From Takakia lepidozioides (taxonomy: Eukaryota; Streptophyta; Takakiopsida; Takakiales; Takakiaceae), in contig CM060731.1 of NCBI GenBank assembly GCA_030704615.1, forward strand, positions 43,648,001 to 43,712,000: a stretch of 64,000 nucleotides of DNA. The letters run 5' to 3'. The first letter of the stretch is position 1; the number at the start of each line of letters is the position of its first letter. Both the position numbers and the translations under genes were made by a program. Below, in pieces: positions 22,981 to 33,733 of this stretch. The notes under the pieces were generated by a model, which did no database searches, was not told where the DNA came from, and was given only the letters and a program-made list of their open reading frames with translations.

Positions 22981-23293
22981 TATATATCTCTCCTTTAGGC
23001 TACGCGACTCATGTCGTGACTTAGGCCTTACCACAAGCAAAGGATGGAGGGGCAGCAGGAATAGACGGGCCAGCATGTATATTCAGCTTATACTCTTGTA
23101 TGTATATGTGTATACGATACATATACATATACATATACATGATATTATATTATATATATTATATACAAAACTGCGTTAAAAATTATAGATTACAATTCAA
23201 TTGAATTGCAAATTAGGGTTAGTTCAATTGAATTGGCATCTGATCAAGTGAATTGCGCTGCATTTCACATCAAGGCCTTTTTGGAATTCCCTA
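22981..23293 (-). repeat. Right terminal inverted repeat
   Basis: Reverse-complement partner of 16432-16754, ending outward in GGAATTCCCTA. Its direct-strand frame looks like a protein (SCRDLGLTTSKGW) only because the same frame exists in both repeats. Confidence 0.92.
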
Positions 23294-23299
23294 GCCATG
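23294..23299. repeat. Target-site duplication, right copy (GCCATG)
   Basis: Identical to 16426-16431; immediately outside the right inverted repeat. Confidence 0.85.
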
Positions 23300-24007
23300 C
23301 TATCCTAGAAAGAAGCTAGCTGTTTATGTGAGGACTAATACTTATGTAATTGTTAATATGTATAGGATTCACTCGTCCAACTTGAAGACGCTACTAATCT
23401 AAAATGTGAGGCAATACATTTAATATACGTGGCGCCAGCTCAGTGCAGTGTCTTCATCATAGCGGTCATGCATCTTCATTCATATCTGCGTAAGGTAGAT
23501 CTGCAGCATCACATGGGCTTCTCATTTAACAGTAATAGGGTCATAATTCACGCACGTGTGGCTGCGGTGGGCCCCGCGTGTGACATAGGGGTAGCGTGAC
23601 ATAGGGGTAGCGGAGGGTGGGAGCGCCCTTACCCGGATCCGCCAATCTAATGCTGGGTTTGTTGGTTTGCTGGGCCTCACAAAACATATGAGCTAGTCTA
23701 CTGGCCCCACAATATACACATAAAGCATTAGTTATTGCATAGGTTTTTTTTATTAAATATAAAAGGGTCCAAACCGGTCTGTTGGAGGGTTCCAGTCTCA
23801 GGTCCGCCACTGTAGATGAACAAGGACTAGAATCTTGCCGACCCTGTGAATGGGGGGTGGGCTTATGAGCTCACCCCAAAGGGTGGCTGGGCCCGCCCTT
23901 GCATTCATGACCCTATTATTAAAAAATGAGAGCCATCACATGGCCGCCACCACCGTTTGCCTTAGTAACTATAGCTTCGTTATAGTTAGTGATGAGTGTC
24001 TGACGAA
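23300..24007. other. Spacer upstream of the BAHD gene
   Basis: No coding sequence. Contains a short tandem GTGACATAGGGGTAGC duplication near 23579-23610. Confidence 0.5.
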
Positions 24008-24016
24008 AACTATAAA
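24008..24016 (+). promoter_or_regulatory. Possible TATA box of the BAHD gene
   Basis: CTATAAATG lies about 135 bases before the inferred ATG at 24150, a usual plant spacing. Sequence match only. Confidence 0.35.
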
Positions 24017-24149
24017 TGTACTCACCCGTCTGGTGTTCATGTCAGTCGATCAATGCAATTCTTTCACAGATTGCACCTAGCTCACTGAGGCCACAAACAT
24101 TGGAGGGCTGGAGCGAGAGAGAATCCTGGTGAAGTCGAGATTATTCAGA

Positions 24150-25842
24150 ATGGAAGTGAAGGTCCTATCAAAAACCATGGTGGTTCCCACGCCACGGCCT
24201 CACGAGAGCCGGGAGTTGCAGCGGCTCCCACTTACCAGCTTCGATGTCCGCATGATTCAGTATCCTCCCCTCAGATTCGTGCTCCTGTTCGAGGCAAGCG
24301 CTCAAGAAGACCTCATTGTGGAGCAGTTCAATGAAAGACTAAGGGAGAGTCTCTCAAGAGCGCTGGCAGACTACTAGCCATCATCCACCCTGCTGTAGCA
24401 CCGACAACATGGTGGCTACAGCACCATGTATGCAATTGTTAAAGTCTGTCATGCAGCTTTGACGGTAGAGGCTTCTGGAAACTAGATAACGACGTTGGGA
24501 GACCTTGGCATTTCAAGCAGGCCGGTTCGTGCAAGACGAAGACGGGCAGACAGCCGTGGACTGTAACGACGCAGGGGTGGAGTTTGTTGAGGCTTCAGCT
24601 CCCATCACTGTACGGGAGCTAAGTGACTACAACATGGCTGACATGTATCCACACTTTGCCCAACCGATCCCCTTCAATCGTGAGGACTTTGGTACCTGGC
24701 ATACCCGCGGCCCTCTTTTTGGCGCCCAGGTCAGCAAGCTTCATATATCTCTGTGTCATTATATTTCAGGTGTGAAGGTGACGATCACATGTCAGGTGTA
24801 GCAATAGTAGCTTTTTTGAGGCCAGATACGCCCCAATTCGAACGAGTGTCTGACTGACATCGATTCCCTTTGAAACACGCAGATCACTCATCTCAAGTGT
24901 GGCGGCTATGTAGTTGGTTATGTTTACTTCCATGGAATCGTAGATGGAATGATGCTCCGGCAATTTATCAAGTCATGGGCAGAGGTCGCCAGTGGGGAAC
25001 CAATCTCCCTTCTTCCCGATTTTAGCTCGCGAGCGAACGTAATCAAATTGGCATCGGAGTCAGACAACTCGGATTGTCCAACAGAAAATGCTCTTCCGGC
25101 TTGTATTAAGAGATTACCGTTGTCGGTTAATCCTAAGTTTCTTTCCGTGGAGGATTCAAAGGATACCCATGCGACTGCCCTGGACTCTTTGCACATTTTG
25201 TTTGATCTACCGATGCAAAAGAAGCTCAAAGAGAAAGCAGTGGAGGGTTCACCACATGGGCCCACGTTCCGTACTTATATCATGATCTCTGCACATGTCT
25301 GGAGGGCCCTTACCCGGGCTCGATTGCTTGCAGATACGGAGGAAACTCGATACTTCAATAACGTCGATTGCAGGAAACGTTGGCCAGAGCTCCCTCAGAA
25401 TTATTTCGGAAATGCAATTCTTGACGCGGTGGCAGTCACCACCGCGAAAGAGCTTCTGGGAAATGGAATCTCATATGCTGCAAACCTGCTGCACAAGGCG
25501 ATCGATTTCACCGCTCAACACATCAAATCTGTCTTGACCGCAATGGAGAAAGAAAAAAAGGAATGGATCTTTGTGGGTGATTTCCGACCTTTCGCTGATG
25601 TGAGCACAGCTGTTTCAACTCGATTCCCAAGTCATTTTGACTTCGGATTGGGCCCGGCTTTTGCCAATAGGGCCGCTATGGCCAAGACGCAGGTTCCTTC
25701 TCCGAAGATCGCCTTTAGAGCAAAGCACAGCGATGGTAGTATACAGATAGAGTTCAACCTGCCCCACGATGCCGCAACGAGACTGCAGGAAGACCCAGAC
25801 TTCATGTCTTGTATATCATCTCTCACCGCTGTCGCGCTTTGA
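24150..25842 (+). CDS. BAHD acyltransferase (HCT-like), exon 1 damaged
   Basis: Transfers an acyl group from acyl-CoA to an alcohol or amine; probably cytosolic. The ATG at 24150 opens MEVKVLSKTMVVPT, a usual family start. Exon 1 continues through LSRALADY, then meets TAG at 24375. About 140 unmatched bases later the family text resumes at AGRFVQDEDG, DCNDAGVEFVEA and on to PLFGAQ (24729). The intron 24730-24882 is in the position common to the family. Exon 2 (24883-25842) starts ITHLKCGGYVVG and has the catalytic HxxxDG as HGIVDG, the structural DFGxG as DFGLGPAF, and a normal C-terminus. The break may be a small insertion (making a pseudogene), an unrecognised intron or an assembly error. 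Exon 2 is open throughout. HCT, HQT or another BAHD clade cannot be told apart here. Confidence 0.82.
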
Positions 25843-25913
25843 TAGCGATTTATGCACAAACAAGCGCACGTTCTCCGTGTCCGGTCAGTTAGGCAGCTCC
25901 TTTTCTAGTTGAT

Positions 25914-26065
25914 CATGTCCTCAACCAATGTAACCCCTGTGCATGTCACCCCGATCAATCATGTCCCCAAGCCCATATAACCCCAAATTGTGTCACCCCA
26001 CTTTCCATGTCACCCCATCCCATCCATATTGTGTCACCCTGCCCGTGTCACCCCATGCTGGCGTC
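25914..26065. repeat. Degenerate minisatellite, unit about ATCATGTCACCCC
   Basis: Successive units such as CATGTCACCCCGATCA, TTGTGTCACCCCA and CATGTCACCCCATCC. Same family as 10797-11040. Confidence 0.75.
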
Positions 26066-26812
26066 ACTCTCACCTATTAGGGCAAAGGTGGGAACAAGCA
26101 GCGTGACAATTGTCATCCATTCTGAATTCAAGCAGGGGTTCTACGAATGGGATGCCACTAGAGTGAGGCTGGAGTGACAGGAGTGATCAAATGTCATACA
26201 ATGGCCCAGTTCATTTTCAGGATCGATGTGCGTACCCATATGGTATTTCATTTGGAGTTTATCCTGCAGCGGCCCAAAAAGGGACTGTAAATTAGCCACA
26301 AATCATCATAGATGGTTCATGGCTCCCCAAGCCAAAGAATATCAAACAGCGGTTGAATATGATTTGTTTCACAAATGTCCATTGAGACACCTATCATCCA
26401 TGGCCTCACACTTTTCAAACTTCAGAGGGTGAAAGGAAAAGAGGACCCAGTTTTATGTTCAAGATCGGAAATACCATGACTTTGGAGACTGACAACACCA
26501 ACTGTTGCAACTGTTGTGTGTGTTGTGTAATTACTTGTGCTCGCAAGAGTCAATGTTTAAGACTATCCTGTTTCATATCAACACTGAGACAAGGGGTATG
26601 CGAAATGACAAGTAGGGTTAGGCTAAATTGTGACAGTTTTCTTGAAGCATCCACATGTCATTTCTGGAAATATGGAATGATCCCCAACTCTGCGTCTTTG
26701 TGCAACCTTGAAAAGACATGTATAATCACTTGTGTACGACCCTCCGAAATTCTGTTGCTTTCCGTTGATGAGCGGTTTTGGACAATGAGAGGATACTTTA
26801 GGTGCGTCCTTT
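26066..26812. other. Spacer without recognisable genes
   Basis: A plus frame at 26455-26979 is open but shows no family-like text and runs through the SINE relic, so it is not called. Confidence 0.5.
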
Positions 26813-26871
26813 GGGTCAAGAGACACCATAACTTACACTTCCTTCAGGAGGCGTCATATATTATTATTATT
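26813..26871 (+). mobile_element. 5'-truncated SINE with imperfect target duplication
   Basis: The text AAGAGACACCATAACTTACA, then CTTCCTTCAGGAGGCGTCA and an (ATT)n tail, matches the 3' half of the SINE on the minus strand at 59839-60011. It is flanked by AGGTGCGTCCTTT (26800-26812) and AGGTTCGTCCTTT (26872-26884), 12 of 13 bases identical, which are the likely target duplications. It is non-coding and depends on LINE enzymes. Confidence 0.78.
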
Positions 26872-26884
26872 AGGTTCGTCCTTT

Positions 26885-28604
26885 TCAATCTCATACGACT
26901 GAGTACGCCTATCAAGTGGACTATAGTAGCAGGAGGTTGGATAGTCCCTGCTCACACATTTGTGCGTCACCTCATGTAAGCAAAAGAGGAAATGTCACAT
27001 ATTCCAAGAATATTCTGGGAAAAATGCTTTAGCGAAACTAAAATGTGAAATTTGTGCTCACATGAGCACAAGCCACGCGAAATTGGGGCATAGGGGGAAA
27101 AAACGAAAAAGGCAGGGGGGATTTCCCGTCAATGCCATCTCCATCAACAATATTCTTTAATTAATAGTTGCATATTTAATCGTGTTCAGTTGACGCTCGT
27201 AAGAATCACTAATGTGACACAATTCATTTTGTTCCGCCCACGAAATCATGGGTAATGACCTAGTACCGCAATAACCATGTAACAATTTGTTAGCGAAATA
27301 TAACAACCTCACGTCGTCCCTTACCTTGATTTATTTCGCTGGCGAAACTCGTTGTTTGCCTCATTAAATTAAATTGTTCTATTATCATTTGGTATTTGTG
27401 CGTTTGGGATGGTCGGTGTTGGTTATTGTGACTTTGTTTTACCCTAATGTGTTATATATTTGTAGGATACCAAAGCTGTAAATATTTGGAACTTGGAGCT
27501 TGTAGATATACATTAGGGGTGCCTATTTCGAATTAGTGTTTAGGGTTTAGGGACAGAAATAGGGACAGAAATAGGCACAGAAACCCCTATTTGGCGTGTA
27601 GGAATCCTATTTGCGTGCATTCTATTTCCGTGGAAACATGGGTAACTTATTGCCATGTTTTTGTCCATTTTTTTGTGCTCGAATCAGCCATGCTCATCGG
27701 TGATGGCATTCCAAATTTACACATTTACATGCATCTTTGTAGTTGAATACCTACTTTGAGTCGCTGGCCATGTACAACTGTTTCATTTGAAGTTGGTATT
27801 GTTTCCTTAGCAAAGGACTAGCATTTAGGGTACAAAGACATTTTCCAATGCTCTCTGGCGTCCAATACATAAGGTATCGAAGAACGATCACCCATTCTTG
27901 TCTTCCACATAAAAGAGAGCATGCACAACCGGCACGAATACAATGCCCATGGAATGTTGTTATTTATATGATTGCAGAGCATAGGTGCAAGGACAGAGCT
28001 GCCAGTCATGTTACAGGGAACAACGTGGACACAAGTTTGTTCGGACCCCAAAATGTCTAAAATGTCAAGACTAAGCTTTCTGTCCATCATAAAATGCAGC
28101 TATGTTGCCCCCACTCCAGTAGGTTCAGATAGCAATAAATATAATGCCTCTCCAACCACGTTTGTGAACAAAACATCCCACCAAGAATGAGAATATTGAC
28201 TGTGGCAATGCCAATTCAAAACGACACATCCCTCAAAAGCACCCGCCACTTTTTCCCGCCCTACTGTCATGTGGGTGGAGGCTACCAATCAGAGACATTG
28301 CCTCCACTTCATGCATGTGTTGTCCATACATGTGGACCAATGCGCACCTCAGCGGATGGTGGAATCAGTATCCCTTTGCTCCTCAAGATGCATGTGCCCA
28401 TCCGAAATCGTGCAGCACATGACTTACCCCCTCCAAAAGTCATGTTCTCCAGCCTCACCGAACACATACTCTCCCCACACGACACTGCCATTCAGCACTC
28501 CCAAACTCGTTGAGTTTCCTCAGATCCCCCATTGCCTCGTCGCACTCTCCCTCACCCATTTGCCTGGCCTTGCTGCCTCTTTCACTTCCGCCTCTCGCAC
28601 TTAG
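26885..28604. other. Gene-free stretch
   Basis: AT-rich and without coding signal. Two TTTAGGG telomere-type heptamers occur at about 27538-27552 next to AGGGACAGAAAT repeats; too short to be a telomeric tract. Confidence 0.55.
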
Positions 28605-29150
28605 CAATGTCGAGACGTTCAAGAAGGAGTAGGCAGCTCCTGGCTGCAAGAGGAAGCTTTTGTTGATGTCGACACTCACAAGGAGTTGGTAGGAAATATT
28701 ACTGGCATCGTGGGGACTTGCATCTCTGGATTGGAAGCGTTGGTGGATTGGTCAAAACCCACAGCAGGGGATATCATTCTTACAGCACATGTATCTGCAG
28801 GTAGAGTGGGCTGGTCTGGCTTTTACGATGACACCAACAGTGCAGCTGCAAAACAGCCTAACACCGTTGTACTCAGGTCAAGATTCATGTGTGCTCCTAA
28901 CGAAGAGTGGGGGCCACATGCTTTGGGCTTGGACCCTTCGAAGGAGAACGAGTGTTTTCATATTCTTACCTTGTTTCAATGGGTGGATGAAGGCTGGGAC
29001 TGCATTAAACTGCTGGATGAACTTCCTTCCCCCATCATGCGCAAGCTTCAGAAGGATTGCAGACCTAAAAAACCTTGGACCAGGGCTGGTGACATTTGCC
29101 TAACTATTCAGGATGCCAAAAAACAGATTGTCACAACAATCTTTCCATGT
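28605..29150 (+). CDS. Unrecognised coding-like reading frame
   Basis: The frame is open from 28605, just after CTTAG (a possible acceptor), through EEAFVDVDTHKELVGNITG, VSAGRVGWSGFYDD, EEWGPHALGLDPSKENECFH, LFQWVDEGWDCIKLLDEL and KKPWTRAGDICLTIQD. It then loses coding character and stops at 29267. About 180 residues with balanced composition and many Trp, Asp and Gly suggest real protein sequence rather than chance. I recognise no domain. Its neighbours are transposon relics, so it may be an exon of a transposon-encoded or captured gene. Confidence 0.45.
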
Positions 29151-29373
29151 ATTCATGTCCAATGTGTACTCCCAGCATTCATGGTTTTCATTTTGCGCAC
29201 ACATGGTTTGAAGGTTCTCCCACCTTACTTGCACATGCACGGGTTCATGCACTTGCATATATTCTGAAGTAGGTGCAGCAGGTGGAGTTGAAAGTGAATG
29301 ACACATGCTGGGAGTTGTTGGAATCACTCAGTGTTGGGGTTTTCTCATCAGTGAGCAACCCTATTTAGGACCA

Positions 29374-30935
29374 TACTCCTGACACCTCTGTTCACCAACA
29401 TTGAAAATCAGGAGGCTCAGCCTAAAGCCCTGCTCCTCTTGGGGTATACATCAGATGGATGCTTGTGCGGAGGGATTTCTGAAGGAAATCTGGAAAGCCT
29501 GAACAATTTCCTGAACCAATTTTATGTACCAACATAAGTCTCACTACTGGATTAACCCCTCACAAATGTAGGTCTATCGCCTCTTCTACTGCCCAACCAT
29601 GGATGCGGGGTCTATGGCCACGACGCTATGGCAAACAACGTCTCGTGAGTACTCAGGACCAGCAAGAACATAGTCTCTCCCTGCGCCTCTGTTCACCAAT
29701 TTTCAACCACTTTCACAAACTTTGTCGAGGTTGAGCCTAAAGCCCTGGCCATGTTGGGGTCTGATTGTTGGGCAGGTCATACTCAGCAGATTCATGCATG
29801 TGTGAAGGACTTTCTAGAGGAATGAAAGAAAGCCTGAACAATGTCGAACATAGTCTCTCCGTGTAGCTCTGTCACCAACTTTCAGGAGGTTTAAGAAACT
29901 ACGATCCAGGCTGAGTCTAAAACCCTGGCCATGTGGGGGTCTGATTGCTGGGCAGGTCACCCTCAGCAGGTTGATGCATGTGTGAAGGACTTTCTACAGG
30001 AATGAACCAAAGTTTCAACAATCTCCTCAACCAATTTTTGTATACCAACATAAGTCCCACTATTGGACTGAACCCCGCACGAAGGTACGTCTATCGCCTC
30101 TTCTTCTGCCCAAGAATGGATGCGAGAATGGATGGAGCAGCCCAAATTTCCAAGAGGGGGGGTGGCAAATGATCTGGTGTCTATGTGGGTGTGAAGCAGT
30201 GGGAGCTGGGGGGGCAGCGATACAGCATTGGGAGGGGATCATGGGCTTGCCCCAGGCAAGAGGGCCATGCAACCAATTTAGCTACCACATGACCACTGGT
30301 TGAAATAGGTAGTTAGTAGAGAGAGAGAGTGAGAAGGAGAGTAGAGATACATGAGCTAAAGGTGTTGTGGAACGTGGGTGGGTGGTTGAATGTGTGGGCA
30401 ACAGCATCCACAGATGCTGTAAACTGCAGGGAGAGGGGACTGTAGTACCAGTAGTTAGTGGCGTAGACGCTAGGGAACACACAGGGCAGACTGTAGATTG
30501 AAGATGAGCAAGAGGGTCCTCTATATGAGAGGGTAGTATGGGTTTGGTCTGGTGGTGTTAACAGTGGTGGGACAGCATACAATCTCACATCATCTAGCGT
30601 AGTCTGGCCGGTCCGTTGGAAGGGGGTTGGGCAAAACTTGGTCAGCTGCAAGTCACCCCCATCAGGTTGATGCATGTATGAAGGACTTGCTAGAGGAATG
30701 AGAAAGCTGCAACAATCTCCTGAACCAATTTTGTATACCAACATAAGTCCCACAACTGGACTGAACCCCTCACGAAGGTAGGTCTATCGCCTCTTCTTTT
30801 GCCCAAGAATGGATGCGGATACCGAGCCTTAAGCCCTGGCCATGTTGGGGTCTGATTGCTGGGCGGGGCACACTCAGCAGATTCATGCATGTGTGAAGGA
30901 CTTTCTAGAGGAATGAAGGAAAGCCTGAACCAAGA
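29374..30935 (+). repeat. Array of five decayed LINE 3'-end copies
   Basis: Segments at about 29374-29652, 29680-29845, 29860-30125, 30655-30815 and 30818-30935 each repeat parts of the LINE 3' end seen at 5055-5335. Shared landmarks are GAGCCTAAAGCCCTGGCC, CAGCAGATTCATGCATGTGT, GAAGGACTTTCTAGAGGAATG and CATAAGTCCCACTA. Four copies share a small deletion relative to the intronic LINE, which puts GAGGAATGA where that copy has GAGGATATCTGG. They therefore multiplied locally from one already damaged copy rather than by separate insertions. No function is implied. Confidence 0.8.
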
Positions 30936-30987
30936 GTCTTCAACTCATACCAACTCTGAGAGAAGTAATTGTTACAACATGCATGTA

Positions 30988-31790
30988 CTATATGATGTCG
31001 CGTTTGGGATCACAAATCATTCTGTTCAAGAAGATAAAATAAAGATGCTTGCAGGGTACAAATTTGCCTCTCTTTCCCAAACTTGTTGAAAGCATGCCAA
31101 CAAAATCAGGACAGGTGCAGTTGGGGAAACTTGAAACTGTGATGTCATAGAATCCGTCATGGATAGCAGATGTAGAGGTCATCATAGTGTAGATCCGACC
31201 ATACCCGGGATCTGCAACTTCCGTAGTGCCTGCAACACGTCCTAGAAGCATTCGAGCGGATTCCACCTTGCCGAAGTGCTCGGCAGTTGGAGGGAAAAAT
31301 TTTGTAGTGATGGACTGAATCATAACCAGAACCCCCCCATCCGACATAAACAATTTGCAAAATGAGAAGACCCACCGCCAGTACCTTTCGTCAAATGCAT
31401 TCCAGGTTGGGCAAGTGTCAGTGGGGAGAATGTCTGGTACCGCCTGCCCGTCCGGAATGTCAACAATCACCATGTCTGCAACACACGGTTTCTGAGCACC
31501 ATTCACCCAATCTCGCCCCGACAAAACCTGCAAACAACGCCGACCAAACTTGAAAATCACATGGAAGATGGGAAATATGCAACAGTAAAGGTGGGAATTT
31601 TATAGCAGTGAAGATGAGAGAGTTGCTTACCGACTCAAGAAAAGCACTCATCTTAACCCACGTTGGAGAGGGATCTCCAGTGTAACCACCTTTCCTGGTC
31701 TCCATTTTCAATGACATCATTGCAGGCTTGCAAGGGCCAGCCCTTGCCGTCCAGGAACAGGAAGGTACAGTGCATGTGGATAACACGAGA
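30988..31790 (-). CDS. Methyltransferase-like segment fused to a SWIM zinc finger (transposon-type gene, partial)
   Basis: Two minus-strand exons. The upstream one ends ...TWVKMSAFLES at 31631 before GTAAGC; the next starts at 31527 after TTTGCAG. The second exon is open to 30988. Its first part, VADMVIVDIPDGQAVPD and then a Trp-rich segment (YWRWVFSFCKLF) and SDGGVLVMIQS, has the layout of motif IV and the following strand of a Rossmann-fold methyltransferase. DIPD stands where DPPY or DPPW would be expected. About 55 residues later comes a SWIM finger, CTCPDF...VPCKHLYFIF (C-x-C-x17-18-C-x-H), and the frame ends at PKRDII. No stop lies between the two parts. The methyltransferase reading is tentative because no SAM-binding glycine motif is seen in the window. 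A transposon-encoded DNA-binding protein is the main alternative. Confidence 0.5.
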
Positions 31791-33733
31791 AAGACCTGGA
31801 CGACGATTTCTCATGTGAGTAAGTTGAAATTGTGTATGAATCTTAGTTCTCGAACAGAACCCCCCACCATTCCCTTTTCTTCTATGTTCGCTAATGCATT
31901 GCGTTCACGTTGGTTTTCAGGATATTGGAAGCTATCTCTTTGCACAACGTCAGTGTTTTTCAGTCTGACTTCTGGTGCAGCCCTCCACGTTCGTACATCC
32001 TGCCAGAGTACGCTGAGGCCATTGCTCGACAACAGTTGATGAACAAATCTCCTTCGTGTGCTCGGAAGCAGAAAAGGCACCTAGGAGCTCGGGTTTTCGT
32101 GTCTGATAGTGCCACAGTTTCGGGGGATAGTTGTAGTGATTGAGACCATGCGTCAATGTAGTCCGGTTTTGGTTCGGGGCATATGGCAACTGCCAGACCT
32201 ATTGTGTTCCAACACATTTATCTAATACAATGCCTGCACACGCATGTGTGTTCCTGGTAATGTAGTTGAATGCTCGTTCCTCAAGTTCAAGGCTTGTATG
32301 CATTTGCAAATATGACTTCATTTTGTATTTATGTCTTCACTTAGTCATTTTGAGCACACGTTTTAGTTGCAAGCCTTATGGCTGCATTATGTATGCACTA
32401 TTGGCTTCAGCGCTACATGAAGGGCATGACATTGATGCCTACAATTGGTTATGGGTCAAACAAGAACCTCGAACTCCTCATGCACAACTTTAATGGGTAT
32501 GCTTACAACTAATGAATAAGCTTGAAAATGTTGGTGCTCTATCGATAGATATTAGCACATTGTACCTCACTAGCAAGGCGACCAGGTCACATTGATAGTC
32601 CACAGCCACTTCAGTGTGGACATATGGTGCGTTCCTCCAGTGTGGTACTCAAATGGCTCACTATATGTCGACATTGAAGAGGAAAACAAAAGTGAAGCGT
32701 GCTGCACATGGAATATGCTCCAGTAACCAGTGGGAAAATATCAAAGAATGGAATATGTGCCTGGCATCTGCTGTGTTGTCTTATTCTACATAGGTTTCAT
32801 AGGTCGACCTTTCCCCATATGGCAGACATTGGTTAAATCTTATCATGTGCTTCATGAGGGATTCTCTCATTGCTCATTCATCCTCTCTCATTCATCCATT
32901 GGATTTCATCCATATTCATCCATAACTACTCATCTACATCCATCCTCATTCGCAGCGTGGCATCCACATTCACTGTCTATCATCCTCATTAATTCATCCA
33001 CAACCATTGTATATTCGGTCTCTGCAAACATAATCATTCAACAACATCGCCCACATATGTTCCCTTTGAGCCGAATGCGCAATTCCGCGGCTATGGGCCC
33101 CCTTCTACCTTTTCGGCCCTCGATTATAGGTCGCTGCCTATGGAAATGACGTCAACCTGCCGTGACGTGGCATCTACCAAGCTGGCAGGGTGTGATGACG
33201 TGGAGTCAGACGCGGCCGCCTAGGTGGCAAGAACTGCCGATGTGGCGTGAGCGTCGCTGCGCTCACGTGCTCACGTGCTCATGCTCACATGCGCACGCTT
33301 CAGCACTCCCCCCCAGCTACCAGTGCTTGTCAACATATACTTGTTGAAACAGTCCTAGTCTTCAGTATTGGGCATTATGTCACTGCACAATACATGTGAG
33401 CAAGGAAACGGAACAGTAATGTGGCACTGTGAAGTGAGTGTGAGCAGATTGTGGGGCAACGGGGATCCCATTGGCTGCCATCATGTTGAACAGCATGCCC
33501 TTGAATCGAAAACATTAGAGAGAAGGAAGAGACATCCTGAAATAGCATGCCCCAATGTAGAGAAGGGCTGACTGGGGGTAGGAAAGAGGGACTGAAGCAA
33601 ACATGCAAAACAAAGCAGAGAACGTGCACTGACGGTCGGAAATGTGCTATCTTAGAAGAATAAGACACAATTGTTGGAAGCAAAGGACCACAAAAATCAA
33701 CGCAGAAAGGTAGACAATTACTAAATAATACTT
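31791..33733. other. Spacer with ATCC-rich repeat and a G-box-rich island
   Basis: Weak open frames near 31862-32143 only. 32868-33005 is rich in imperfect CATCCATT units. 33147-33300 is GC-rich with two TGACGTGG-like and two CACGTG (G-box) cores, including tandem CTCACGTG units at about 33262-33281. Confidence 0.5.

Larger units (their letters stand above)
16432..23293 (+). mobile_element. Long-TIR DNA transposon with integrase-like DDE transposase
   Basis: A 6862-bp element bounded by near-identical inverted repeats at 16432-16754 and 22981-23293. Both repeats end outward in 5'-TAGGGAATTCC, and perfect 6-bp target duplications (GCCATG) flank the element. It encodes a spliced transposase at 17418-18991 (+). 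This belongs to a eukaryotic integrase-core family with a helix-turn-helix-like N-terminal region followed by WHID, RSD...EN and RIExFW signatures. I know similar proteins from animals and fungi; IS3EU is a candidate superfamily but this is unverified. Inside are a nested LINE segment (20577-21951, -), a GA microsatellite and subterminal repeats near the right end. High identity of the two repeats suggests fairly recent insertion, although the transposase is already damaged. Confidence 0.88.

Noticed and set aside
26455-26979. 174-residue plus frame
   Set aside because: It runs through a SINE relic and its target duplications and shows no protein-like conservation.
27538-27552. Telomere repeat (TTTAGGG)
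   Set aside because: Only two units in a longer AGGGACAGAAAT context; not a telomeric tract.
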